From Aggregicoccus sp. 17bor-14 (GTDB lineage Bacteria; Myxococcota; Myxococcia; Myxococcales; Myxococcaceae): a DNA stretch of 64,000 bases. The translations under genes and the position numbers were made by a program. Positions within the stretch are counted from its first letter, which is position 1; each line of letters starts with the position of its first letter. The notes beneath the pieces are model-generated. The model made no database searches and was not told the origin of the DNA. It saw only the letters and a list, made by a program, of their open reading frames with translations. The DNA lies in the NCBI RefSeq assembly GCF_009659535.1, contig NZ_VJZZ01000004.1:1-64000 (forward strand), given 5' to 3'. Shown one piece after another: positions 39,321 through 48,409 of the stretch.

Positions 39321-41123
39321 ATGAGCGCCGAGAACCCCGCGGTGCAGCCCGAGGCTCCAGGTGTGCTCGATGCCCTGCGCCTGCAGCGGCTCGCGCAGCG
39401 CCTGCAGCAGCGGGGAGTGCCGATGCTGCCCTCGCTCACCCAGAGCGCCGCATCCCTGCTCACGCGCTCGCACCTGCCGCTGGGTGCGCGCATCGGCGAG
39501 GGCACCGTGCTCGAGGAGGGAGGCCGCGGCGTGTTCCTGCACCCGCGCGCCGAGGTCGGCGCGCACTGCCGCATCGGGCAGGACGTGATGATCGGCGAGT
39601 GGCGCGACGCCGAGGCCCCGCGCGTGGGAGACCACGTGCAGATCGGCGCCGGCGCGAAGCTCGTGGGCGCCATCCGGATCGGCGAGGGCGCGGTCATCGG
39701 CCCCAACGCCGTGGTGGACCGCGACGTTGCGCCCTTCGCACGCCTGGATGCGGGGTCCAACCCTGAACTCTTCACCGGCATGGAGCCCGATGTAGGCGTT
39801 GCCGGTCTGCAGCACGCGACGGAGATCCTGGAAATGCCTTCTCGAAACACCGTGCGCCCCGATGCGCCCTCCGCCCCCATCCGACTCGCCCAGTTCACCC
39901 GCGCCTTCTACCTCGGTGGCACCGAGGTGCAGATCGTGGAGCTGCTGCGCGGGCTCGGCGCCCGCTACCAGGTGAGCGTGGGCGTGCTGGACCTCAAGGG
40001 GCCCCTGCTCGCCGAGGTGGAGCGCCTCGGCCACGTGCCGCGCGCCTTCCCGCTCACCGGCGGCTTCGCGCGCCCCAACACCGCCCTGCAGATCGCCCGG
40101 CTCGCGGCGTGGCTGCGCAAGGAGAAGATCGAGCTGGTGCACGTGCACGACTACACCGCGACGCTCGTCGCCGTGCCCGCCGCGAAGCTCGCCGGGTGCA
40201 AGGTGATCGTCGGCCGGCTGGACCTCGCGCACTGGCACAACCCGGCCCAGCGCCTGCTGCTCACGCAGCTCAGCCGCATGGCGGACCACGTCATCGGCAA
40301 CGCCGAGCTCATCCGCACCATGCTCGTGGAGGGCGAGGGCATCCCCGCGCACCGCGTGAGCGTGGTGCACAACGGTCTGGACCTGCCGCGCTTCGATGCG
40401 CGCCGCCGCGAGGGGCTCAAGGCGCCGCTGCCGGACACCCGGGGCGCGCCCGTGGTCATCCACGTGGCGAACATGAACCACCCGGTGAAGCGGCAGGAGG
40501 ACCTGCTCGCCGCGGTGGCCCAGGTGAACCGCTTCGGCCAGCCGCTGCACGCGTACCTCGTGGGCGATGGGCCGCGGCGCGGTGAGCTCGAGCTGCTCGC
40601 GCGCACGCTGGGGGTCGCGGACAAGGTGCACTTCCTCGGGCACCGCACGGACGTGCCGGCCATCTACGAGCGAGGGACGTTTGGCGTCCTCTGCTCCACG
40701 CACGAGGGGCTGAGCAACGCCATCATGGAGGGCATGGCCTCGGCGCTGCCGATGGTCGTCACCCACGCGGGCGGCAATCCCGAGCTCGTGAAGCACGAGG
40801 AGCGCGGCCTGGTGGTGCCCGTGGAGGCGCCGGTGAGCCTCGCCAATGCCTTCAGCCGGCTGCTCAAGGAGCCCGCGTGGGCGCGGCAGATGGGCGTCGC
40901 GGGCCGCGCGTTCGTGGAGCGCGAGCTGACGCTGCAGCGGATGGTCGCCGCGCACGACGCCGTGTACCGGCACGTGGCACGCGGCGAGACGCTCGTCATG
41001 CCGCGCGAGAGCGCGCCGCCGGTGCGGCTGTCCGTGCCGGGCAAGGAGCAGGCTGCCGCGCCGTCAGTGCCGCTCGAGGCGCAGCGCGCGAGTGCGCCGG
41101 AGCAGGCTGCGTCTGCCGGCTGA
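39321..41123 (+). CDS. Hexapeptide acyltransferase-GT4 glycosyltransferase fusion
   Basis: 600 residues from the ATG at 39321 (GGAAGGAG upstream). Residues 1-150 repeat the architecture of the preceding gene: LQRLAQRLQQRGVPMLPSLT, then hexapeptide repeats including VQIGAGAKLVGAIRIGEGAV. Residues about 188-560 are a GT-B glycosyltransferase of family GT4, with FYLGGTEVQ near the start, VVHNGLD, and the nucleotide-sugar EX7E motif in HEGLSNAIMEG. The frame is continuous across the junction. The enzyme may acetylate and transfer sugars in one polysaccharide pathway. It starts 40 bp after the preceding gene, so they are probably one operon. Confidence 0.88.
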   Translation: MSAENPAVQPEAPGVLDALRLQRLAQRLQQRGVPMLPSLTQSAASLLTRSHLPLGARIGEGTVLEEGGRGVFLHPRAEVGAHCRIGQDVMIGEWRDAEAPRVGDHVQIGAGAKLVGAIRIGEGAVIGPNAVVDRDVAPFARLDAGSNPELFTGMEPDVGVAGLQHATEILEMPSRNTVRPDAPSAPIRLAQFTRAFYLGGTEVQIVELLRGLGARYQVSVGVLDLKGPLLAEVERLGHVPRAFPLTGGFARPNTALQIARLAAWLRKEKIELVHVHDYTATLVAVPAAKLAGCKVIVGRLDLAHWHNPAQRLLLTQLSRMADHVIGNAELIRTMLVEGEGIPAHRVSVVHNGLDLPRFDARRREGLKAPLPDTRGAPVVIHVANMNHPVKRQEDLLAAVAQVNRFGQPLHAYLVGDGPRRGELELLARTLGVADKVHFLGHRTDVPAIYERGTFGVLCSTHEGLSNAIMEGMASALPMVVTHAGGNPELVKHEERGLVVPVEAPVSLANAFSRLLKEPAWARQMGVAGRAFVERELTLQRMVAAHDAVYRHVARGETLVMPRESAPPVRLSVPGKEQAAAPSVPLEAQRASAPEQAASAG

Positions 41124-41141
41124 GGCGCGGCTGGAGGGGCA

Positions 41142-41867
41142 TCAGAGGTTCTCGATCGGCCAGAAGGGCCCCTCTGGGTCACTCAGCAGCGTGACAGTTG
41201 CGCCTAGCACCTCACGTGCGGCCGGGGGCAGACCCACGCCCGAGTGTTCCTCGACCACTCGTCGTAGCCGCCCTCGGTCCTCGGAAGTACCGGAGCGCAC
41301 GTACTCTCGAACTGACTCGACGAGCGCCGGCTCGCGCTCCTCCGCCTTCGCCCGAGCCACTGCTACGAGCACTCCCTGCCGTGCGCATGCCCTGGCCAGA
41401 CGGTGAGTCTCGACGCGCTCGTGCTCGGCGAGCAATCGCGCTGCGACCGCGGGCTCCGGCGCGCAGAGGCCGGTCAGGAGGTACGCCATGGACCTCACGT
41501 CTGCCTCGTGGTCGGACATTAGGCTGACGTAGGCGTGCTGACCCGTCGCAAGGACGCTCGCGACGTGCGCCTCGTGCTCGACGGCTGCGCGGATGTTCGG
41601 CGCATCTTTTCCCCGTGCTGTCTTGGCCCAGAGGCCGATACATCGCGCAATCTCAACGAGTACCCAGAGAGAGCAGATCCGGAATTCACGTCGATTGCCG
41701 AGGTCGCTGATGATCGACGCCGCGGCCGGCGCGGCCGCCTCCGCCACTGCGACGCCACCGTCGACGACCTCATCGATCAACTCGGCCGTGGCCTGCAGAG
41801 CCTCTCGTTCCGTACCTGCCGCGCGCAGTCGGTCGAGTGCCTCGCTCCAGACCACTGTCATTCCCAT
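41142..41867 (-). CDS. Orphan helical (HEAT-like) protein
   Basis: 241 residues, predicted helical throughout with repeated HEAT-like hairpins (AAAPAAASIISDLGNRREFR, HEADVRSMAYLLTGL). No signal peptide. I do not recognise a family. It is convergent with the glycosyltransferase gene and lies 43 bp downstream of lysC's stop codon on the same strand, so it could follow lysC in a transcript. A second ATG at 41861 is also a possible start. Confidence 0.75.
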   Translation of the reverse strand: MGMTVVWSEALDRLRAAGTEREALQATAELIDEVVDGGVAVAEAAAPAAASIISDLGNRREFRICSLWVLVEIARCIGLWAKTARGKDAPNIRAAVEHEAHVASVLATGQHAYVSLMSDHEADVRSMAYLLTGLCAPEPAVAARLLAEHERVETHRLARACARQGVLVAVARAKAEEREPALVESVREYVRSGTSEDRGRLRRVVEEHSGVGLPPAAREVLGATVTLLSDPEGPFWPIENL

Positions 41868-41910
41868 GGTCGGACCCTAGCGCATGGATTCCACAGCAGC
41901 CGACGAAGCC

Positions 41911-43119
41911 TCAACCGCGCACGAACTCCGCATGCAGCCGCTGCGTGAGTGGCTTGAGGTGCGCCTTGTCCACGAGCAGCGAGAGCTGCAGTGGAGACGT
42001 GTGCACCGCGTGCACGCGGGCTCCCAGCGCGTCCGCGGCGAGCATCGCGCGGCGCAGGTGGCCCCAGTCCGCGTTGAGCCCCGCGCCCACGCAGGTCACC
42101 GTGCCCACCTCCTGCTGCAGCGCCACGCGCGTGCCGAACCGGGCGCGCAGGTCTCGCTCCAGGGCCTCCAGTCCGTGCACGTCCTGCAGCGGCACCGCGA
42201 TGAAGCTGCGGCCTCCGGTGCCCGGGAGCCCGTCGAAGGAGAGTGCCCGCCCGCGCACGCCGCGCGCGTCGAGGAACTCGAGCAACTCCGCGAGCTCGCG
42301 CCCCTCGCTGCTCGCCGTGAGCACGGCCATCTCGGCCTCCGCCGTCACGCCGCGCACGCGCACGTCCGCCGGAGCCGCGAGGTCCTGCACCGCCGTGCCA
42401 CTCCCCTGCGCGTGCGCCGTCTTCGCCAGGATGACGATGCCCTTCGCCTTCGCGAACTCCACCGCCTGCGCGTTGAGCACCTTCGCGCCCGCGCTCGCGA
42501 GCTCCTGCATCTCGTCGTAGGTGAGCTGGTCCAGCTTCTTCGCGTCCGGCACCACCCGCGGATCCGCGCTGAAGATGCCGTCCACGTCCGAGTAAATCTC
42601 ACAGGCCTCGGCGTTCAGCGCCGCCGCGAGGGCGACTGCCGTCGTGTCCGAGCCACCGCGCCCCAGCGTGGTCACCTCGCGCTTGTACGAGACGCCCTGG
42701 TAGCCGGCGACGATGACGACCTTGCCCTTCGCGAGCTCGTCCTGGATGCGGTAGGGCCGCACCTCCACGATGCGCGCCTGTGCGTGCGCGTCGTTCGTGA
42801 TGATGCCGCTCTGGCTTCCCGTGAAGCTGATCGCCGCGACACCCAGCTCGTGCAGCGCCATCGACAGCAGCGCCATGCTGATGCGCTCGCCACAGGTGAG
42901 CAGCATGTCCAGCTCGCGGCGCGGCGGATCCGGCGACACCTGCTTCGCGAGGCCCAGCAGCTCGTCCGTGGTGTCGCCCATCGCGCTCACCACCACCACC
43001 ACCTGCCGCCCCGAATCCCGCGTCGCTTTCACCCGGCTCGCGACCTTGCGGATCTTCTCCACGTCCGCGACGGACGAGCCGCCGTACTTCTGCACCACGA
43101 TCGGCACTGCGGTGGACAT
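41911..43119 (-). CDS. lysC: Aspartate kinase
   Basis: 402 residues from the ATG at 43119, where homology starts (VQKYGGSSV); the frame extends further upstream without homology. It catalyses ATP-dependent phosphorylation of aspartate, the first step toward lysine, threonine, methionine and diaminopimelate. Visible features are the KYGGSSV N-terminal motif, the [16 protein letters not shown] motif near residue 180, and two C-terminal ACT-type regulatory segments (about 260-400) that usually bind lysine or threonine. Length is typical of single-function LysC enzymes. Confidence 0.95.
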   Translation of the reverse strand: MSTAVPIVVQKYGGSSVADVEKIRKVASRVKATRDSGRQVVVVVSAMGDTTDELLGLAKQVSPDPPRRELDMLLTCGERISMALLSMALHELGVAAISFTGSQSGIITNDAHAQARIVEVRPYRIQDELAKGKVVIVAGYQGVSYKREVTTLGRGGSDTTAVALAAALNAEACEIYSDVDGIFSADPRVVPDAKKLDQLTYDEMQELASAGAKVLNAQAVEFAKAKGIVILAKTAHAQGSGTAVQDLAAPADVRVRGVTAEAEMAVLTASSEGRELAELLEFLDARGVRGRALSFDGLPGTGGRSFIAVPLQDVHGLEALERDLRARFGTRVALQQEVGTVTCVGAGLNADWGHLRRAMLAADALGARVHAVHTSPLQLSLLVDKAHLKPLTQRLHAEFVRG

Positions 43120-43244
43120 CTGGCGCCTTCCCCGAGAGCGGTCCCATGTGGCTCGGCGGCCACAGGGCACGTGTCTTCCGTGACGGGGATGCATACCGCC
43201 GGCCAGGGCGGAGCGCGAGGGTTACGCGAGTGCGGGATCCGCTT

Positions 43245-43280
43245 CCCTCACCCTGACCCTCTCCCAGAGGGAGAGGGGAC
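43245..43280. repeat. REP-like 36-bp repeat, copy 1
   Basis: A self-complementary element (CCCTCACCCTGACCCTCTCC, then CAGAGGGAGAGGGGAC) in the gap between lysC and the nucleotidyltransferase-fold gene. It matches 46782-46817 at 33 of 36 positions. Similar CCCTCTCC/GGAGAGGG repeats are scattered in many proteobacterial genomes. Confidence 0.75.
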
Positions 43281-43292
43281 ACTCGTGACGGC

Positions 43293-44135
43293 TCAGTGCC
43301 CGTTCGCTGCAGCTGCGGGCACGTCGTCCATCGGCTGGTCGCGCTCGCCCTCGTCCCACTTGCGGCCGTCCTCGAAGCCCCAGTGCCCGATGTCCACGGT
43401 GTAGTTCACGCGGGAGATGAGGTTGCCGCGGCACAGCTTCCGGTCCCAGTTGCCCTCCTTCACGCTGTCGAGCGTGCGGGACATGAGCTCCGCCATCAGC
43501 CACTCGGGCACGATGTCGCGCTCGGAGGGGTACGCGAAGCGGAACAGCATCAGGTGGCTGAAGAGCACCTCCCAGTACCGGTCGTAGCGGCGCAGCAGCC
43601 GCTCCCAGTCCATGTGGGGCCCGGCCTTGAGGATGAGGTGGTTCACGTCCGCGCCGTCGTAGCGCTCGCGCTCGATGACGAAGCCCTTGGACCAGATGAC
43701 CTCCTCGGCCGGTGCGATGAGGCACTCGTGGCCGAACACCTTGCCCGTCTTGGCGTGCTCGAACCACTCGTCGTCCACGGTCGCGATGCCGTTGCCCGAG
43801 GAGAAGATGAAGTCCACGAAGTACTCGCCCTTGAAGGCCTTGTAGAGCCACACCTCGTCGGTGCGCTCCGTGCGCCACCCGTCCTTCTCCAGCACCTCGA
43901 GCGCGCGCAGCGCGTCGCGCTTGCGCGGAAAGAGGTCCAGGTCCTTCGTGTCCCGGTAGATGCCGGTGTAGGTCGCGTACGCGTACGCGCCTCCCACCAC
44001 GAACGGGACCCCGGCCGCCTGGAGGACCTCGATGGCGCGCGCACGGGCGTTGATCTCGTCGGGCTGCCGCAGCCGCTCTGCGAGCGTCGAGTCGGTGCCC
44101 AGCTCACCAGGGTGGTTCGGGTGTCGCTTTTCCAT
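43293..44135 (-). CDS. Nucleotidyltransferase-fold protein
   Basis: 280 residues. The N-terminal motif GGAYAYATYTGIYRDTKDLD (about residues 48-67) is the GG...DxD signature of minimal nucleotidyltransferases of the AbiEii/MNT type. A downstream acidic region could supply the third carboxylate. No signal peptide. Its substrate is unknown. No antitoxin-like partner lies next to it on the same strand, so I do not call a toxin-antitoxin pair. It is divergent from the lipoprotein gene at 44423. Confidence 0.8.
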   Translation of the reverse strand: MEKRHPNHPGELGTDSTLAERLRQPDEINARARAIEVLQAAGVPFVVGGAYAYATYTGIYRDTKDLDLFPRKRDALRALEVLEKDGWRTERTDEVWLYKAFKGEYFVDFIFSSGNGIATVDDEWFEHAKTGKVFGHECLIAPAEEVIWSKGFVIERERYDGADVNHLILKAGPHMDWERLLRRYDRYWEVLFSHLMLFRFAYPSERDIVPEWLMAELMSRTLDSVKEGNWDRKLCRGNLISRVNYTVDIGHWGFEDGRKWDEGERDQPMDDVPAAAANGH

Positions 44136-44422
44136 TTGCCAAAGCTAGGGACGGGGTCATTTCCCGGGAGCCTGCGCGCCCCTTGTACGGCCGTGCAGCG
44201 TCCGAGCGGGCAAGGCGACAACGACCTCCCGCATCGGGCACAATGGCGCGGAATTCCCCGGCCGCCGCACAAACCCGCGAAACTCCCCAGCTTTTGACCT
44301 ATTTCGCGGTCCGCTTTCTGTTTTTAGGGGGTGCGGTGTCCATAGGGAAAACCAGGACGGCCCGCCGGGGGACGTGCTGGGAAGCGGCCGGCAATGCTGC
44401 CGGCGCTGCCGAGGAGAGATCG

Positions 44423-45415
44423 ATGCTTCGCAAGAGCCTGCTGTCTGGTGCCACCGCCGCCCTGCTGCTGTCCGCCTGCCAGCCCGCGGACGAGGGGGAG
44501 CCGTTCCGCGAGGGCCTGCCCTCCACCGAGACGGCGGCCGTGAACGTGCCGTCCGTGTCCGGGCAGAGCGTGAACGACGGTCGCGTGCAGGCGATGGGCG
44601 GTCAGGGCCAGATCGCGGACCTCTATCAACTCACCCGCGGCGCGACGGCGCTGGTCAACGGCGGCACGGTGGCCGTGCTCACCCTGCTCGAGAAGATCAC
44701 CGACCACACCCCGACCAGCGTGAGCGGCGACACGGCCGTCTGGGGCCCGTACACCGACGACCTCGCCCCCAACACCTGGAAGCTCAGCGTCACCCGCACT
44801 GCGGACGACACCTATACCTACGCCCTCGAGGGCAAGGCCAAGGCGGCGGACGACTCCGCCTACGTCACGGTGCTCTCCGGCACGCACACCGTCGCGCGCG
44901 ACGGCTCCGGGGCGCGCCTGAAGCACTTCGGCTCGGGCACCTTCACCGTGGACTGGGACAAGGGGGCGACCCTTGCCGAGCACGACAACAACGTGGGCTC
45001 GGGCCTCTTCACCTACTCGCGCCTCGCTCCCGGCGCCGAGGCGAGCGTCGCGGTGAAGTTCACGCAGATCCGCGATGACAGCGGCCGCCGCGTGGATGCC
45101 GACTACAGCTACAAGGCCACTCCGCGCGCCGGTGGGGAGTTCGTCTTCGTCCAGAACAAGAACGTGGATGCGAACCCGGGCCTCGAGCGCATGACCGTGA
45201 AGAGCCGCTGGCAGGCGGGCGGCGCGGGCCGCTCGGACGTGCGGCTCTCCGGCGGTGACCTGGGCGCCGGCGCCTTCACCGTGAGCGAGTGCTGGGACAC
45301 GAACTTCATCAGCCGCTACTACAACGCCCAGTACCCGGGCGCCCCCGCGGGCTACGGCTCCGAGGACGCCAACTGCGTCTTCACCACCGCGTCGTACGCT
45401 GCCGCGCTGCCGTAG
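44423..45415 (+). CDS. Lipoprotein A of the caspase module
   Basis: 330 residues from the ATG at 44423, with GAGGAGAG upstream. The signal peptide ends LLSAC (Cys19). The mature protein is beta-rich with no family I recognise. It shares spaced motifs with the lipoprotein at 48410: LY..TR, LLEKI/LLEGI, WGPY, SRW, GGAG, LSGGD and ECW. It is therefore a paralogue placed at the other end of the same gene group. The ECF sigma gene begins 26 nt after its stop. The 287-bp upstream gap contains a possible TTGACC -35 (44294-44299) but no convincing -10. Confidence 0.85.
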   Translation: MLRKSLLSGATAALLLSACQPADEGEPFREGLPSTETAAVNVPSVSGQSVNDGRVQAMGGQGQIADLYQLTRGATALVNGGTVAVLTLLEKITDHTPTSVSGDTAVWGPYTDDLAPNTWKLSVTRTADDTYTYALEGKAKAADDSAYVTVLSGTHTVARDGSGARLKHFGSGTFTVDWDKGATLAEHDNNVGSGLFTYSRLAPGAEASVAVKFTQIRDDSGRRVDADYSYKATPRAGGEFVFVQNKNVDANPGLERMTVKSRWQAGGAGRSDVRLSGGDLGAGAFTVSECWDTNFISRYYNAQYPGAPAGYGSEDANCVFTTASYAAALP

Positions 45416-45441
45416 CCGGTAGCCCCCCGAGTCGAGCGCGC

Positions 45442-45993
45442 GTGACGGCCAGCCCCCGGCCTGCGTTGCAAGTGGTCGGTGGCCGTCGCGAAGCGCGCGA
45501 CGGCGACCGGCAGGCCTTCCTGCGCGCGATGTACGAGACCCACGGCGGCAGCGTCTACGGGCGCTGCCGCTACCTCTTGAAGGACCCGGACCGGGCGGAG
45601 GACGCGATGCAGGAGGTGTTCGCCCGGGCGCTCACGCATGCCGACGCCTTCCGCGCCGAGGCCTCTCCCCTCACCTGGCTGATGAAGATCGCCACCCACC
45701 ACTGCCTCAACCAGCTGCGCAGCGAGCGCGCCCCGTGGCGCGCGTGGTTCGAGCGCGACGCGGCGGCCGAGCCCGAGGGGCACGGCGGCCCGCAGGTGCA
45801 CGAGACGCGCGACCTGGTGCGCAGCCTGCTCTCGCGCGTGGACCGGGAGACGCAAGCCGCGGTGGTGCACTACCACGTGGACGGCATGACGCTGGAGGAG
45901 GTGGCGGCGCTGCTCGGGCGCTCCGTGCCCACCATCCGCAAGCGCCTGGAAACCTTCGCGGCGCTCGGCGGCGCGGAGGTGGCCCTGCGATGA
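45442..45993 (+). CDS. ECF-type RNA polymerase sigma factor
   Basis: 183 residues from a GTG start. Region 2 (FLRAMYETHGGSVYGRCRYL, DRAEDAMQEVFARAL, PLTWLMKIATHHCLNQLRS) and region 4 (MTLEEVAALLGRSVPTIRKR) are clear. ECF factors direct RNA polymerase to a small regulon after release from an anti-sigma factor. The stop overlaps the anti-sigma start (ATGA). The genes around it are the most likely targets, but no promoter motif could be verified. Confidence 0.93.
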   Translation: MTASPRPALQVVGGRREARDGDRQAFLRAMYETHGGSVYGRCRYLLKDPDRAEDAMQEVFARALTHADAFRAEASPLTWLMKIATHHCLNQLRSERAPWRAWFERDAAAEPEGHGGPQVHETRDLVRSLLSRVDRETQAAVVHYHVDGMTLEEVAALLGRSVPTIRKRLETFAALGGAEVALR

Positions 45994-46757
45994 GCACGCA
46001 TCCCTCCGCATGGACGCTGCACCGCCTGCACGCAGGCGAGCGGAACTTCGCCGGCGCGGACGAAGCGCGCGAGCACGCGGCGAGCTGCGTCGCGTGCCGC
46101 ACAGCGCTGCAGGCGCACGTCGCGCAGCAGGAGCAGTTCGAGGCCTCGGTGCCCTTCGCGCGCTTCGAGGCGGGTGTGCTCGAGCGCGCGGCCCCGAAGC
46201 AGCGCGTGGCCGTTCCGATCGGCCGCAGGCTCGCACCGCTCGCGGCGATGGCGGCGGTGCTGCTCGTGGGCGTGGCGGTGGTGCCGCAGCTGATGCGCGA
46301 GCCCACGCATGGCAACCGCATCAAGGGCGGCGACGCGGTATCCGAGCTGCGCATCGCCGGTGCCGGGGGCGCGCAGCAGCGCGTGGCCACGCCCGGCGAG
46401 CCTGAGGCGCTCGCGGCCGGAGAGCGCGTGCGCCTCGGGTACGCCGCACTGCAGGGCGAATACGTGCTCGCCGTGTCGGTGGACGCTGCGGGCGTGGTGA
46501 GCGCGCTCTACCCAGAGACCGGGGAGAGTCTTCCGGCACAGGTGGGCGCGGGCCTGCAGTACCTGCCCGACAGCCTCGAGTTCACCGGGACGGGCCTCGA
46601 GCGCGTGGTGCTCGTGCGCAGCCGCCGGCCGCTCACCGTGGAGAGCGTGCGCGCGGCGGCGGAACGGGCCTTCGAGCGGGCCGGTCGGAACGTCTCCTCG
46701 ATGGGCGCGCTCGACGTTCCCGGTGAGCAGACGCAGTGGCTGCTGGTGAAGCCGTGA
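45990..46757 (+). CDS. Zinc-type anti-sigma factor with DUF4384-like C-terminus
   Basis: 255 residues. The N-terminal HAASCVAC (H29-x3-C33-x2-C36) is the zinc anti-sigma motif, and it is followed by a membrane helix (about 81-100). The outer part (GERVRLGYAALQGEYVLAVS, then VSALYPETGES) resembles DUF4384, a domain often linked to bacterial caspases. The protein should hold the preceding sigma factor at the inner membrane and sense something in the periplasm. The ATGA overlap with sigma and GTGA overlap with the caspase gene point to one translational unit. Confidence 0.9.
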   Translation: MSTHPSAWTLHRLHAGERNFAGADEAREHAASCVACRTALQAHVAQQEQFEASVPFARFEAGVLERAAPKQRVAVPIGRRLAPLAAMAAVLLVGVAVVPQLMREPTHGNRIKGGDAVSELRIAGAGGAQQRVATPGEPEALAAGERVRLGYAALQGEYVLAVSVDAAGVVSALYPETGESLPAQVGAGLQYLPDSLEFTGTGLERVVLVRSRRPLTVESVRAAAERAFERAGRNVSSMGALDVPGEQTQWLLVKP

Positions 46758-48397
46758 GAGGGACGCAGAAAACGCGATCATCCCTCACCCTTTCCCTCTC
46801 CCAGGGGGAGAGGGGACTCTTCGCCCTCCTGGCCACGGTGGTGGTGCTGTTCTCCTTCACTGCTTCGGCGCAGGCGCTGCGGCGCTTCGCGCTCGTGGCG
46901 GGGAATGACTCCGGGGGAGATGGCACGCAACCCCTGCTCTTCGCCCGCGAGGACGCGCGCAGGATGCACGGGCTGCTCACGCGGCTCGGCGGCGTGCAGC
47001 CCGAGGACTCGCGGCTCCTATTGGACGCGAGCGCCGACGAGGTGCTCTCCGCGCTCGGCTCGCTCGAGGTGCGCGCGCGCGAGGCCCGCGCCCGCGGCGA
47101 GCGCACTGCCCTCTTCGTCTACTACTCGGGCCACGCGAAGGACGGCGCGCTGCGGCTCGGCCGCTCCGAGCTCGCCTTCTCCGCCTTCAAGGCGCGGCTC
47201 GCCCAGTCCCCTGCGGACATCCGCATCGCCATCTTCGACTCCTGCCGCTCCGGCGCGCTCACCCGCACGAAGGGCGCGCGCCGCGCCCCTGCCTTCGAGG
47301 TGGAGAGCGGCCCCGCGCGCGAGGCACAGGGCCTGGTCATCCTCACCTCCAGCGCCGCGGACGAGGACAGCCAGGAGTCCGACTCGCTCGGCGGCAGCTA
47401 CTTCAGCCACCACCTGGGCAGCGGGCTGCTCGGGGACGCGGACCGCTCGGGCGACGGCCGGGTGACGCTGTTCGAGGCCTACTCCTACGCGTACGAGCGC
47501 ACCGTGGCGGACACCGCCGAGAGCGCGGCCGGCGCGCAGCACCCCACCTTCAGCTACGACCTCGCGGGCAACGGCGACCTCGTGCTCACGGATCTCTCGA
47601 GCCGCGCCGAGGGCCTCGTGCTGCCCGGCGCCGCCCCCGCGGGCGCGTACTACTTCGTGGACGGGCGCGGCTTCGTGGTGGCGGAGATCGCCAAGGCGGA
47701 AGGCGCCGAGCGCCGCGTGGCGCTCGCGCCCGGGCGCTACCGCGTGAAGCGCCGCCTGCCGGACCACCTGCGCGTGGGCGAGGTGGAGGTGCGCGGCGGG
47801 CAGACGGCGGTGCTCGAGGAGTCCCGCCTGCGCGACACGCCCTTCACCGACGACCCGGTGAAGGGCCTGATGCTGCGGCGCTCGCAGTCGCACTGGACGG
47901 TGAGCCTCGCGGGCGGCTACCAGTCCTTCTTCGACGGCCCCACGCGCGAGCAGCTCTTCCTGTCCGTGCCGCTGGTGGGCGCCGAGGCCACGCTGCAGAA
48001 CTACTTCCGCCGCGACTGGCTGTGGAGCCTGGACGTGGCGGTGGGCGGAACGCGCGCGCAGCTCGCGCTGCCCACGCTCGAGGGCGCGGAGTACCGCTAC
48101 TCGGTGCTCAGCCTCGGCACCTCGCTCGTGGCCGAGTGGCCCCTGGGCCGCTGGGCTCCCTTCGCCGGCGCGCGGCTGAGCTACCTCATGCTCGCGCGCG
48201 ACTTCACGGACGGCTCGCTGCCGGACCAGCACTACGCCGTGGTGAGCCCGGGCGTGGTCGCGGGCCTGCGCTACCGGCTCCTCGAGCGGCTGGATCTCAC
48301 GCTGCGCGGCCGCGTCCACTACCTGCGCTACGACGTCGACGCACAGCGCTCCCTCGGCTACGGCGAGGGCGCGCTGCTGATCACGTACGCCCTCTGA
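46754..48397 (+). CDS. Secreted caspase-like (C14) protease with beta-barrel-like C-terminus
   Basis: 547 residues from a GTG that overlaps the anti-sigma stop (GTGA). A signal-peptide-like helix (about 22-41, ending SAQA) precedes a caspase fold. Catalytic His127 is in VYYSGHAKDG and Cys164 in IFDSCRSGALT. An acidic DADRSGDGRVTLFEA stretch looks like a Ca-binding loop. The last 190 residues or so alternate hydrophobic/polar like an outer-membrane barrel (VSLAGGYQSFF, LWSLDVAVGGTRAQLAL, LRYRLLERLDLTLRGRVHY). The first 20 or so codons include a REP-like repeat, so the true start may lie a little further in. Substrate unknown. Confidence 0.85.
   Translation: MRGTQKTRSSLTLSLSQGERGLFALLATVVVLFSFTASAQALRRFALVAGNDSGGDGTQPLLFAREDARRMHGLLTRLGGVQPEDSRLLLDASADEVLSALGSLEVRAREARARGERTALFVYYSGHAKDGALRLGRSELAFSAFKARLAQSPADIRIAIFDSCRSGALTRTKGARRAPAFEVESGPAREAQGLVILTSSAADEDSQESDSLGGSYFSHHLGSGLLGDADRSGDGRVTLFEAYSYAYERTVADTAESAAGAQHPTFSYDLAGNGDLVLTDLSSRAEGLVLPGAAPAGAYYFVDGRGFVVAEIAKAEGAERRVALAPGRYRVKRRLPDHLRVGEVEVRGGQTAVLEESRLRDTPFTDDPVKGLMLRRSQSHWTVSLAGGYQSFFDGPTREQLFLSVPLVGAEATLQNYFRRDWLWSLDVAVGGTRAQLALPTLEGAEYRYSVLSLGTSLVAEWPLGRWAPFAGARLSYLMLARDFTDGSLPDQHYAVVSPGVVAGLRYRLLERLDLTLRGRVHYLRYDVDAQRSLGYGEGALLITYAL
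46782..46817. repeat. REP-like 36-bp repeat, copy 2, inside caspase 5' end
   Basis: Matches 43245-43280 at 33 of 36 positions. If translation starts at 46754 it is read as TLSLSQGERG, just before the signal-peptide core of the caspase-like protein. Confidence 0.75.
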
Positions 48398-48409
48398 ACC
48401 GGTGACCCC

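Noticed and set aside
39780-39850. Separate start for the glycosyltransferase part of the fusion
   Set aside because: Internal ATG codons exist near the junction, but no ribosome-binding site precedes them and the frame is continuous, so a single fusion protein is preferred.
43293-44135. AbiEii-type toxin-antitoxin system
   Set aside because: No antitoxin-like partner gene lies next to it on the same strand.
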